Assembly (NCBI GenBank): GCA_000372785.1
Contig: KB889758.1
Coordinates: forward strand, 93,015 to 139,034
Length of the DNA stretch: 46,020 nt
Source: a gamma proteobacterium SCGC AB-629-P17
Lineage (GTDB): Bacteria > Pseudomonadota > Gammaproteobacteria > PS1 > Pseudothioglobaceae
Reading direction: 5' to 3'
Below the pieces are notes generated by a model. That model had not been told where the DNA came from and made no database searches. It worked only from the letters and a program-made list of their open reading frames with translations. The position numbers and the translations under genes are program-made. This document shows, one piece after another, positions 9,327 through 17,479 of this stretch (position 1 is its first letter; each line of letters begins with the position of its first letter).

Positions 9327-10706
9327 ATGGATCATCTACCTGTTTTTATTAATTTACGTCAAAAGCCTTGTCTCGTTGTTGGCGGTGGAGATATCGCTCT
9401 AAGAAAGGTCAATTTGTTGCTGAAAGCGCAGGCTCAAATTAAGTGCATTTCGCCTGAATTCTGTAATGGTTTAATAGAATTATCCAGGGAGAATGCTATG
9501 GATTTGATTGAAAAGCGCTTCGAGTCGACAGATATTGATAATCAGTCCGTTATTATTGCAGCAACCGATGACGATAAAACTAACGCTATGGTTTCGAGTC
9601 TAGCTCATGAGTCAGGAATACCTATCAATGTCGTTGATTCTCCAGATTTATCTAGCTTTATTATGCCGTCTATTGTGGACCGGTCTCCCATTGTGATTGC
9701 TATTTCTTCAGCTGGCAAGGCGCCCGTACTTGCTCGTATAATTCGTGCAAAATTAGAGACTATCATCCCCAGTGCTTATGGAAATTTAGCAGAAATTGCA
9801 GGGGAGTATCGTCAAAAAGTTAAACAGAGGTTTGTTAACTTAAAGGATAGAAGAAAGTTCTGGGAATCTGTTTTTTCGGGCGTAATTGCTGAAAAAGTTT
9901 TTGCTGGTCGTTCTGAAGAAGCAAAATCAGATATAGAAAAACATCTTGCCAGTTCAGTAGAGATTAATTTAGGTGAGGTTTACTTGGTAGGAGCTGGTCC
10001 TGGAGATCCTGATTTGTTGACTTTTAAAGCGTTAAGGTTGATGCAGCAAGCTGATGTGGTTCTTTATGATAGGCTGGTTTCTAAAGGAATTATGGAGCTT
10101 GTAAGACGAGATGCTGAGCTAATATATGTTGGTAAGAAAGGGGGAAGTGAATCTACTCGTCAAATAGATATTAATGAGCGCTTAGTAGGGTTAGCTAAAT
10201 CTGGCAAGAGAGTATGTCGCCTAAAAGGTGGAGATCCATTTATTTTTGGACGAGGAGGAGAAGAGATAGAAACGTTATCTGATCATGGCATTCCATTTCA
10301 GGTGGTACCAGGTATTACTGCAGCTTCTGGCTGTGCTTCATATGCTGGAATTCCGCTAACTCATCGAGATTATTCGCAGTCCTGTAGATTTGTCACCGCT
10401 CATTTAAAGGATGGCACAAGTAGTCTACCATGGAATGAATTTGTTGTAGAACAGCAAACAATCGTTTTCTATATGGCTTTAACTAGTGCAAATCATATAT
10501 GCCAACAACTGATTACTCATGGAATGCGTGAAGATATGCCAGTTGCTTTAATTGAAAGAGGAACAACAACAGAACAAAAGGTTTATTCGACATCTTTATC
10601 AAAGCTTTCTGATTTAATTAACAAACAAGAAATTCATGCTCCAACATTGATGATTGTCGGTGATGTTGTCAGTCTTCGGGAAAAATTGAGTTGGTTTGGA
10701 GACTAG
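9327..10706 (+). CDS. cysG: Siroheme synthase (uroporphyrinogen methyltransferase / dehydrogenase / ferrochelatase)
   Basis: 459 residues from the ATG at 9327, which gives MDHLPVFINLRQKPCLVVGG, the standard CysG start; a TTG 12 bases upstream is in frame but less likely. The N-terminal half is the NAD-dependent dehydrogenase/ferrochelatase (GGGDIALRKVNLLL); the C-terminal half is the SAM methyltransferase, beginning VYLVGAGPGDPDLLTFKALR and containing RLKGGDPFIFGRGGEE. It makes siroheme for sulfite and nitrite reductases; in a sulfur oxidiser it could also serve reverse dissimilatory sulfite reductase (inference). A TATAAT at 9298-9303 is a plausible -10. Confidence 0.96.
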   Translation: MDHLPVFINLRQKPCLVVGGGDIALRKVNLLLKAQAQIKCISPEFCNGLIELSRENAMDLIEKRFESTDIDNQSVIIAATDDDKTNAMVSSLAHESGIPINVVDSPDLSSFIMPSIVDRSPIVIAISSAGKAPVLARIIRAKLETIIPSAYGNLAEIAGEYRQKVKQRFVNLKDRRKFWESVFSGVIAEKVFAGRSEEAKSDIEKHLASSVEINLGEVYLVGAGPGDPDLLTFKALRLMQQADVVLYDRLVSKGIMELVRRDAELIYVGKKGGSESTRQIDINERLVGLAKSGKRVCRLKGGDPFIFGRGGEEIETLSDHGIPFQVVPGITAASGCASYAGIPLTHRDYSQSCRFVTAHLKDGTSSLPWNEFVVEQQTIVFYMALTSANHICQQLITHGMREDMPVALIERGTTTEQKVYSTSLSKLSDLINKQEIHAPTLMIVGDVVSLREKLSWFGD

Positions 10707-10768
10707 ATGGATTTCTATTTCTTATTGGTCAAAAAATCATTTTATTTGGGTATAATTCAAATCTCCTC

Positions 10769-10853
10769 GCGGGAGTGGTGGAATTGGTAGACACGCTGGA
10801 TTTAGGTTCCAGTGTCGCAAGACGTGAGAGTTCGAGTCTCTCCTTCCGCACCA
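10769..10853 (+). tRNA. tRNA-Leu (UAG anticodon)
   Basis: 85 nt including an encoded CCA. The acceptor arms GCGGGAG and CTTCCGC pair, and the anticodon arm is CTGGA-TTTAGGT-TCCAG with TAG at 10803-10805. The long variable arm and GTTCGAGTC T-arm fit a class II leucine tRNA. A TATAAT at 10751-10756 is a likely -10 element. Confidence 0.95.
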
Positions 10854-10866
10854 TAAAAACTAATTT

Positions 10867-12774
10867 ATGCTAATTGAAATTGGACATTTTGCACTTGTTC
10901 TCGCACTTATATTTTCTATATTGCTTGTAGTTTTGCCTTCAATTGGTATTTATCAGAATAAATCATCACTAGCGCAACTTTCTAAGCCTTTAGTTTGGGG
11001 ACAGTGCTTTTGGATTATTGTTGCATTTCTGGTTTTAATGAATGCATTTCTAACTAATGATTTTTCTGTAAAGTACGTTGCTGAAAATTCAAATACGCAA
11101 TTACCGATCTTATACAAAGCATCTGCCGTCTGGGGGGCTCATGAAGGCTCTTTACTTTTATGGGTTTTTGTTCTTTCCTTATGGAGTATTGCAGTAAGTA
11201 TTTTTTCAAAGCAAATACCTTCAAATTTACTAAACTTAATCCTTGCTGTGTTAGGTGCTGTGAGTTTTGGTTTTTTACTTTTTTTGCTTTATACTTCAAA
11301 TCCATTTGAGCGCTTAATGATTCCACCCATAGAGGGTCGTGAGCTTAATCCACTTCTTCAAGACTTTGGCCTTGCAGTTCATCCACCCATGCTATATATG
11401 GGATATGTTGGTTTATCGGTGCCCTTTGCCTTTGTGATTTCTGCATTGATTAGAGGTCAACTCGATAGCTCATGGCTAAGATGGACTAGACCATGGACAT
11501 TGATTTCGTGGGCATTTTTAACTGTTGGAATAATACTTGGAAGTTGGTGGGCATATTATGAACTTGGCTGGGGAGGATGGTGGTTTTGGGATCCAGTAGA
11601 GAATGCATCATTTATGCCTTGGTTGGTTGCAACAGCGTTGATTCACTCACTCAGTGTTAGTGAGAAGCGTGGCACTTTTAGGCAATGGACAGTACTGCTC
11701 GCTATTGGCGGTTTTTCATTGAGTTTATTGGGTACTTTTTTAGTTCGTTCAGGGGTTCTGACGTCAGTGCATGCATTTGCAACGGACCCCACAAGAGGTT
11801 TGTTTATCCTCATATTTTTATTCATTGTTATTGGTGGCTCTTTAGCGTTATATGCGTGGCGCTATAATTTGTTACAAAAAAACAATCCAATTTCTCTATT
11901 TTCTAGAGAAACTGGACTTCTAGTTAATAATATATTGCTCGTTACTGCAATGCTTAGTGTTTTATTAGGAACACTCTATCCGCTAATACTTGATACCTTA
12001 AACCTTGGCAAAATATCTGTTGGTGTCCCCTATTTCAACGCAGTATTTATACCAATTATGCTGCCAGCAGTATTAGTAATGGCGATTATTCCTTTTGTTC
12101 GTTGGAAAAAAGATAATTTAATGAGGATAGCTTCGTATCTTCGCCTATATTGGCTAGGAATTTTAGCTTTGATCTTAATTGCAAGAATTATCATAACTGA
12201 TAATGTTTATGTTTTAGTTGCAATTGGACTCTTCATTTGGATGTTAGTTCACGTAATGGTTTTATTGATAAGCCGCATTAGATCAAAATCAATTTTTTCA
12301 TTAGCTTTTTTCGGAATGCTTATCGCTCACCTAGGTATAGCAGTGTTTGTTATTGGAGCAACTGTGTCAACTCAATTAGGAATTGAGAAAGACATTAAAA
12401 TGAGTGTCGGGGAATCTCAAAATATTGCTGGTTATGATTTTGTCTTTAATGGTGTTAGTCGTCATGAAAACAATAACTATAAGGGCTTTAAAGGTGATTT
12501 AACTGTCTTAAAAAACAACAAAGAAGTTGTTCGATTATATCCAGAAAAACGTCAATATCAGACAGGTATGCCGATGACAGAAGCCGCAATTAACCCATCA
12601 ATTTCCAGAGATTTATACGTTGCATTGGGAGAGTCTTTAGGCGGTGGCGCTTGGAGTGTAAGAATATATTATAAGCCACTCGTTAGATGGATATGGTTGG
12701 GTGGTTTGATGATTGCCCTAGGTGCTATATTTGCTGCGATTGATAGACGATATTTTTTAAGGGTTAAGTCATGA
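10867..12774 (+). CDS. ccmF: Cytochrome c-type biogenesis protein CcmF
   Basis: 635 residues with many membrane segments. CcmF is the core of the System I haem-apocytochrome c ligation complex in the inner membrane. The tryptophan-rich haem-handling signature is visible as YELGWGGWWFWDPVENASF (~residues 232-250), with AVWGAHEGSLLLWVFVLSLW earlier and conserved periplasmic-loop histidines (LAVHPPMLYMGYVG). It starts 13 bases after tRNA-Leu and overlaps ccmI by 4 bp. Genes for CcmA-E, CcmG and CcmH are not in the window. Confidence 0.97.
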   Translation: MLIEIGHFALVLALIFSILLVVLPSIGIYQNKSSLAQLSKPLVWGQCFWIIVAFLVLMNAFLTNDFSVKYVAENSNTQLPILYKASAVWGAHEGSLLLWVFVLSLWSIAVSIFSKQIPSNLLNLILAVLGAVSFGFLLFLLYTSNPFERLMIPPIEGRELNPLLQDFGLAVHPPMLYMGYVGLSVPFAFVISALIRGQLDSSWLRWTRPWTLISWAFLTVGIILGSWWAYYELGWGGWWFWDPVENASFMPWLVATALIHSLSVSEKRGTFRQWTVLLAIGGFSLSLLGTFLVRSGVLTSVHAFATDPTRGLFILIFLFIVIGGSLALYAWRYNLLQKNNPISLFSRETGLLVNNILLVTAMLSVLLGTLYPLILDTLNLGKISVGVPYFNAVFIPIMLPAVLVMAIIPFVRWKKDNLMRIASYLRLYWLGILALILIARIIITDNVYVLVAIGLFIWMLVHVMVLLISRIRSKSIFSLAFFGMLIAHLGIAVFVIGATVSTQLGIEKDIKMSVGESQNIAGYDFVFNGVSRHENNNYKGFKGDLTVLKNNKEVVRLYPEKRQYQTGMPMTEAAINPSISRDLYVALGESLGGGAWSVRIYYKPLVRWIWLGGLMIALGAIFAAIDRRYFLRVKS

Positions 12775-13583
12775 TCTTTAGCTGGCAAATGATTCTAATG
12801 ATTGTTTTATCAAGTATCTTTTTAGCTTGGTTTCTATATAAACCTATAAGGGTGAATCTTAGTGATGAAGATTCAAACATTCGCATTAATCGACAGAGAC
12901 AAAATGAACTTGCTTCAGATATGAGTCTAGGACTTATAGAGGAGTCATATTATCAAGAAGCTGAAGATGAAATCATTGGAACTTTAGCCTCAGAACTTAA
13001 AAGTATTGAGTCTAAGAATTTAGAAATAAAGCCCTTGATATGGTCATTTATCACAGCTCTATTTATTGCAATATTATCATTATCGTTATATTCTCAATTA
13101 GCTCCAAAGGCAATTCCCAGTTCTTTAAACAAATCTATAGAGCCTTTAAGTATCAGTGACAGTATTGAAACATTAAAGGATTATTTAATTGAAAATCCAG
13201 AAGATTTTCAAACATGGAAGATGCTTGGAATGGCACAGGTTGCTATTGATAATGTTGATGAATCAATTGAAACTTTCGAGAGAGCATACTTAATCAATCC
13301 AACCGATATTGACTTGTTACTTCAATATGCCAGTGCCATTGCAGCAAGTCAAGAGGGCCAATTTGATGGAAAGTCTAAGGCTTTGATTGAGGAAGCATTT
13401 ATTCTTGATCCACAATCTATTCAAGTTTTATACTTTTCAGGCATTGTTGCAGCTCATGAAGGGAATCTTAATGGCGCTGTCGAGTTTTGGCAAAAAGTTC
13501 TTTACCTTATGCCCGAAGATCATCCTGATAGAAGCATAATCGAAGAGGCTCTAGATACCGTATTGAATTTAGAAGTAAAATAG
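12771..13583 (+). CDS. ccmI: Cytochrome c biogenesis TPR protein CcmI-like
   Basis: 270 residues. An N-terminal membrane segment (MILMIVLSSIFLAWFLY) is followed by RQRQNELASDMSLGLIEE, typical of the CcmI N-terminal cytoplasmic region, then a second membrane helix (ALFIAILSLSLYSQL) and TPR-type helices with DFQTWKMLGMAQ and AIDNVDESIETFERAY. CcmI chaperones apocytochrome c to the CcmF/H ligase. It directly follows ccmF with a 4-bp overlap; the ccmG and ccmH genes that commonly sit between them are missing at this locus. It is equivalent to the C-terminal half of the fused E. coli CcmH. Confidence 0.88.
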   Translation: MIFSWQMILMIVLSSIFLAWFLYKPIRVNLSDEDSNIRINRQRQNELASDMSLGLIEESYYQEAEDEIIGTLASELKSIESKNLEIKPLIWSFITALFIAILSLSLYSQLAPKAIPSSLNKSIEPLSISDSIETLKDYLIENPEDFQTWKMLGMAQVAIDNVDESIETFERAYLINPTDIDLLLQYASAIAASQEGQFDGKSKALIEEAFILDPQSIQVLYFSGIVAAHEGNLNGAVEFWQKVLYLMPEDHPDRSIIEEALDTVLNLEVK

Positions 13584-13588
13584 CCATC

Positions 13589-14716
13589 ATGAGTGAAACA
13601 TTAGAACTAGCAAAATCTCTTATAAGCAAAGCCTCAGTCACGCCTGATGATAAAGGCTGTCAGTCAATAATGATTGAGCGACTAAAAAAAATTGGGTTTG
13701 AAATACATCCGCTGAAATTTGGAGATGTTGATAATTTCTGGGCTACACGTGGAAATGGTGGCCCTCTATTTGCTTTTGCAGGGCACACAGACGTTGTTCC
13801 AGCTGGAAATGAAGATGCCTGGAATACTGCGCCTTTTGAGCCTACCATCAAGGATGGTTTTTTGTATGGTCGCGGTGCTGCAGATATGAAAGGCGGTCTA
13901 GCATCTATGGTCACTGCAACTGAAAACTTTGTTAAAGAAAATCCGAATCATAATGGCACTATTGCTTTCTTGATTACATCTGATGAGGAGGGAGTTGCTA
14001 TCAATGGAACAGTAAAAGTGATGGATTATCTAAAAGAAAATAACCAAAAAATCGATTTTTGTTTAATTGGTGAGCCATCATCAAGTGCTATATTGGGAGA
14101 TGTAATAAGGAATGGCAGGAGAGGTTGTTTAAATGGCTCTTTAACTGTCAAGGGGAAACAAGGCCATATTGCCTATCCTCAATTAGCAAACAATCCGATA
14201 CACCTTGTAACGCCAGCATTAAATCAGCTATGTGATGAAGAATGGGATAACGGCAATGAACATTTTCCAGCTACTTCATTACAGATCTCTAACATACATT
14301 CTGGATATGGTGTTACAAACGTCATTCCAGGAGAGTTAGAGGTGCTATTTAATTTTAGGTATTCGACTGAAACAACTAAAGAGCTACTGCAAAAAAGAGT
14401 TGTTGAGATTTTGGATGATTATGATTTCGAATATTCGATAGATTGGCAGCACTCAGGCTTCCCTTTTTTAACTCCAAAGGGAAGGCTTGTTGATGCTTGC
14501 GCCGAAGCAATTAGTAATGTGAAGTCAATAGAACCTGAACTATCTACCTCTGGCGGCACTTCTGATGGAAGATTTATAGCGCAAGAAGGCACTCAGGTTG
14601 TAGAGCTTGGTCCAGTTAATGCAACGATTCACCAAGTCAATGAATCTGTTTTGGTTCAAGACCTTGAAGACTTAACTAGAATTTATTCTAAAGTTTTAAC
14701 CAAAATACTAGTCTAG
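13589..14716 (+). CDS. dapE: Succinyl-diaminopimelate desuccinylase
   Basis: 375 residues, the same size as the E. coli enzyme. DapE is a di-zinc amidohydrolase that releases LL-diaminopimelate for lysine and cell wall synthesis. Metal and catalytic motifs are AFAGHTDVVPAG, LYGRGAADMKGGLASMV, FLITSDEEGVAINGT and LIGEPSSS, with STSGGTSDGRF near the C-terminus. It follows ccmI by 5 bases and precedes trmD by 10 bases, so it is probably part of a longer transcript; the other lysine gene here, dapA, is just beyond trmD. Confidence 0.97.
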   Translation: MSETLELAKSLISKASVTPDDKGCQSIMIERLKKIGFEIHPLKFGDVDNFWATRGNGGPLFAFAGHTDVVPAGNEDAWNTAPFEPTIKDGFLYGRGAADMKGGLASMVTATENFVKENPNHNGTIAFLITSDEEGVAINGTVKVMDYLKENNQKIDFCLIGEPSSSAILGDVIRNGRRGCLNGSLTVKGKQGHIAYPQLANNPIHLVTPALNQLCDEEWDNGNEHFPATSLQISNIHSGYGVTNVIPGELEVLFNFRYSTETTKELLQKRVVEILDDYDFEYSIDWQHSGFPFLTPKGRLVDACAEAISNVKSIEPELSTSGGTSDGRFIAQEGTQVVELGPVNATIHQVNESVLVQDLEDLTRIYSKVLTKILV

Positions 14717-14726
14717 CTTCAGTGAA

Positions 14727-15401
14727 ATGAAATTTGATATTATCACTCTTTTCCCAGAAATGTTTTCTGCAATAAAGGAAGAAGGTGTTATTGCCAGAGC
14801 AATGAAGAAGTCGCTTATTTCAATCAACACTTGGCAGTTAAGGGACTTTAGTTCAAATAAATATAAAAATGTTGACGATAAGCCTTATGGCGGGGGTGCT
14901 GGAATGGTAATGCAAGTCAAACCAATCAGAGATTGTATTTCTAAAATAAAACAATCAAGTCCCAACACCAAGGTCATATATTTGTCACCTCAGGGAAAAA
15001 AACTCGACCAAAACTTGGTAGAGGAGTTGGCAAATTTTGAATCCATAACAATGCTTTGTGGTCGCTATGAAGGTGTCGATGAAAGGGTTATTGAGAACGA
15101 TATCGATTTTGAAATTTCAATAGGGGATTATGTTATCAGTGGTGGTGAGTTGGCAGCAATGATTGTGATTGATGCGATCAGTCGACGCCTGTCAGGCGTT
15201 TTAGGGAATGAAGTATCGTTGAAAGACTCTTTTACAGATAATTTACTTGATTTTCCGCACTATACTCGACCAGAAGTTATCGATGGTCAAGCTGTTCCTA
15301 AAGTCTTGGTGAGCGGAGATCAGGCGAAAATAGATGCTTGGTGTTTAGAACAATCAATCAAAAAAACAAAGCAAAAGCGACCTGATCTTTTGCTTAAATA
15401 A
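14727..15401 (+). CDS. trmD: tRNA (guanine-37-N1) methyltransferase
   Basis: 224 residues, shorter than the ~250 common in enterobacteria, with the loss at the C-terminus. TrmD uses SAM to methylate G37 next to the anticodon and prevents +1 frameshifting. The SPOUT knot is intact: KFDIITLFPEMF at the start, PYGGGAGMVMQVKPI, LCGRYEGVDERVIEN and DYVISGGELAAMIVIDAI, with HYTRPEVIDGQAVPKVL downstream. It is outside the usual rpsP-rimM-trmD-rplS operon. Confidence 0.96.
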   Translation: MKFDIITLFPEMFSAIKEEGVIARAMKKSLISINTWQLRDFSSNKYKNVDDKPYGGGAGMVMQVKPIRDCISKIKQSSPNTKVIYLSPQGKKLDQNLVEELANFESITMLCGRYEGVDERVIENDIDFEISIGDYVISGGELAAMIVIDAISRRLSGVLGNEVSLKDSFTDNLLDFPHYTRPEVIDGQAVPKVLVSGDQAKIDAWCLEQSIKKTKQKRPDLLLK

Positions 15402-15427
15402 ATCTATAGTTTTGTAGCCCTCTTGAA

Positions 15428-15456
15428 TTGTTATTGCTTGGTCTATCGTATATAAT
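15428..15456 (+). promoter_or_regulatory. Probable sigma-70 promoter for dapA-bamC
   Basis: TTGTTA (15428-15433) and TATAAT (15451-15456) are separated by 17 bp, 28 bases upstream of the dapA start. Confidence 0.55.
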
Positions 15457-15484
15457 TTCAGCAATCTTTTGAATTAATCTTTCT

Positions 15485-16375
15485 ATGAATAATAATCACT
15501 CCTTTTTAGGCTCTAGTGTGGCTTTAATCACACCAATGTTTGATGACGGAGAGGTTGATTATGCTTCGCTGGAAAAATTAATTGATTTTCATATTGACGC
15601 TGGAACAAGTTCCATTGTTTCTGTTGGTACTACTGGTGAATCAGCAACCCTTGGTGTCCATGAACATCTTCAAGTAGTAGGGCATACTATTGAATACGCC
15701 GCAAAAAGAATTCCAGTGATAGCGGGAACCGGTGCAAACTCAACATCTGAGGCTATAGAACTCACTCAGCAAGCAAAAGGCCTGGGTGCTGATGCTTGTT
15801 TATTGGTGACTCCTTACTACAATAAACCAACTCAAGAAGGACTTTACCAGCACTTTAAACTGATAGCTGAGACTGTGAACATTGACCAATTGTTATACAA
15901 TGTGCCTGGAAGAACTGCAGTTGATATGTCCGTAGAAACTACTGTCAGGCTAGCTGAAATTGAGAATATTATCGGTATTAAAGATGCTACAGGTAACCTT
16001 TCTGTCATTAAACAGTTGGTTGAACGATGCCCTGAGGATTTTTTGTTACTCACCGGTGACGATGCAACTGCGCTAGATTTTATTCTGTGTGGTGGTCATG
16101 GTGGAATTTCGGTGACTGCAAATATTGTCCCTAAAGAACTTCAAAAAATTTACTTATCAGCGATGTCAGACCAATCTGATTTAGCTAAAGAACTTAACAA
16201 AAAGCTTAAAAATCTGCATGAGCACTTGTTTTTGGAAGCAAATCCAATTCCAGTTAAATGGGCTCTACATAAGATGGGAAAATGTCACAAAGGAATTAGA
16301 CTACCTTTGCTGGCATTATCTGAAGAATACCAATCGGTTATTTTGGATGACCTAGAGAAATTAGGGCTTGTATGA
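15485..16375 (+). CDS. dapA: 4-hydroxy-tetrahydrodipicolinate synthase
   Basis: 296 residues, the usual length. DapA condenses pyruvate with aspartate semialdehyde, the entry step to diaminopimelate and lysine. The TIM-barrel motifs are GSSVALITPMFDDGEVDY, VSVGTTGESATL, VTPYYNKPTQEGLYQHF, LYNVPGRTAVDM (catalytic Tyr) and IIGIKDATGNL, carrying the Schiff-base lysine. bamC starts one base after its stop, the same dapA-bamC order as in E. coli. Confidence 0.98.
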   Translation: MNNNHSFLGSSVALITPMFDDGEVDYASLEKLIDFHIDAGTSSIVSVGTTGESATLGVHEHLQVVGHTIEYAAKRIPVIAGTGANSTSEAIELTQQAKGLGADACLLVTPYYNKPTQEGLYQHFKLIAETVNIDQLLYNVPGRTAVDMSVETTVRLAEIENIIGIKDATGNLSVIKQLVERCPEDFLLLTGDDATALDFILCGGHGGISVTANIVPKELQKIYLSAMSDQSDLAKELNKKLKNLHEHLFLEANPIPVKWALHKMGKCHKGIRLPLLALSEEYQSVILDDLEKLGLV

Positions 16376-16376
16376 T

Positions 16377-17438
16377 ATGAAGTACATTAAACATTTAGTC
16401 GTCATATTTATTGCTTCGCTACTGACAAGTTGTTCTATGGTTACAGATCCTGTAAAAAAAATTGGCTTAGGTAGTCGTGTTGTTAATTATCAGGGAGATG
16501 ATACCGTTGATTCTCTGGTCATTCCGCCTGACCTAACAAAGCCAAATTCTCAAGGAATGTTCGCTGAGAATGTAGAAGTGGATGAGAATAGTTATCAGAT
16601 CACCAAAGTTCAGAATGTTGAAGTCAAGCGCGACAATCTTCGTCGCTGGCTGTTGGTTGATATGCCGCCTAGCGAGGTTTGGTCGCTGTCTAAAGAATTT
16701 TTTAGATCCTTCGGCTTTCAGATTGAAAAAGAAAATCAAAAAATTGGCATCATGGAGACAGACTATTTAGAGATTGACACAAACGTGCCAGATAAATCAC
16801 TTGGCGCTATTCGTGCCGGACTTTCGAAACTATTAAATACACAGTACGGGCTCCCCATTGCAGACAAATATCGTATTAGAATTGAGCCAATTGATGATCC
16901 TGATCAGTCCGAGGTTTATCTGACACTCAGTTCAATTGGAGAAGTTGTTCAAGGGGAACTAAGAGTATGGCAACCTCGCAAAAAGGATGTTGAACTAGAG
17001 ACAGAAATGCTTTTACATCTTATGGTATTTTTAGGTAGTGATCGCTCTGAATCTATTAATAAAATACTTGCTAGCAATCAGAAGATAGAGTCTCAAGTGT
17101 CAGTTATTAAATCTGAAAGTGGTTATGCAACACTTGTGTTTCCGTACAATAAAAGACAAGCTTGGAACTATCTTGGTTGGGGTCTTGACGAGTTAAACAT
17201 CGATGTCGAAGACCGTGATGCCTTAGACGGGAGTTACTTTATTAAACATACCAAAGATAAAGGATTCTTCTCAAAATTGCTAAGTACGGTTTCCCCTAGT
17301 CAAACTTACCAGTTGACTGTTAAGCAACTTGATGAAACATATTCCCAAGTAATCTTTTTTGACTTGAGTGAAGAAAACAAACAAGAAACGATTGATTACA
17401 GTTTTGATTTCTTTAATGAACTTGCGGCTAAATTTTAA
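16377..17438 (+). CDS. bamC: Outer membrane assembly lipoprotein BamC
   Basis: 353 residues from the ATG at 16377, chosen because it gives a short lipoprotein signal (VVIFIASLLTSC) with the lipobox cysteine; an upstream TTG would overlap dapA. BamC is a non-essential lipoprotein of the BAM complex that inserts outer membrane proteins. The early segment with VIPPDLTKP fits the BamC N-terminal unstructured region that contacts BamD, and two helix-grip-like domains follow (DMPPSEVWSLSKEFFRSFGF; NKRQAWNYLGWGLDELN). Sequence similarity is weak in this family, but the position after dapA supports it. Confidence 0.88.
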   Translation: MKYIKHLVVIFIASLLTSCSMVTDPVKKIGLGSRVVNYQGDDTVDSLVIPPDLTKPNSQGMFAENVEVDENSYQITKVQNVEVKRDNLRRWLLVDMPPSEVWSLSKEFFRSFGFQIEKENQKIGIMETDYLEIDTNVPDKSLGAIRAGLSKLLNTQYGLPIADKYRIRIEPIDDPDQSEVYLTLSSIGEVVQGELRVWQPRKKDVELETEMLLHLMVFLGSDRSESINKILASNQKIESQVSVIKSESGYATLVFPYNKRQAWNYLGWGLDELNIDVEDRDALDGSYFIKHTKDKGFFSKLLSTVSPSQTYQLTVKQLDETYSQVIFFDLSEENKQETIDYSFDFFNELAAKF

Positions 17439-17479
17439 TATTTATTGTTGTAATTCAAATGGCTAGATTTTTCTAAATC

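Noticed and set aside
10691-10873. Open frame running through the tRNA-Leu gene
   Set aside because: It overlaps cysG's end and the whole tRNA, so it is a chance frame.
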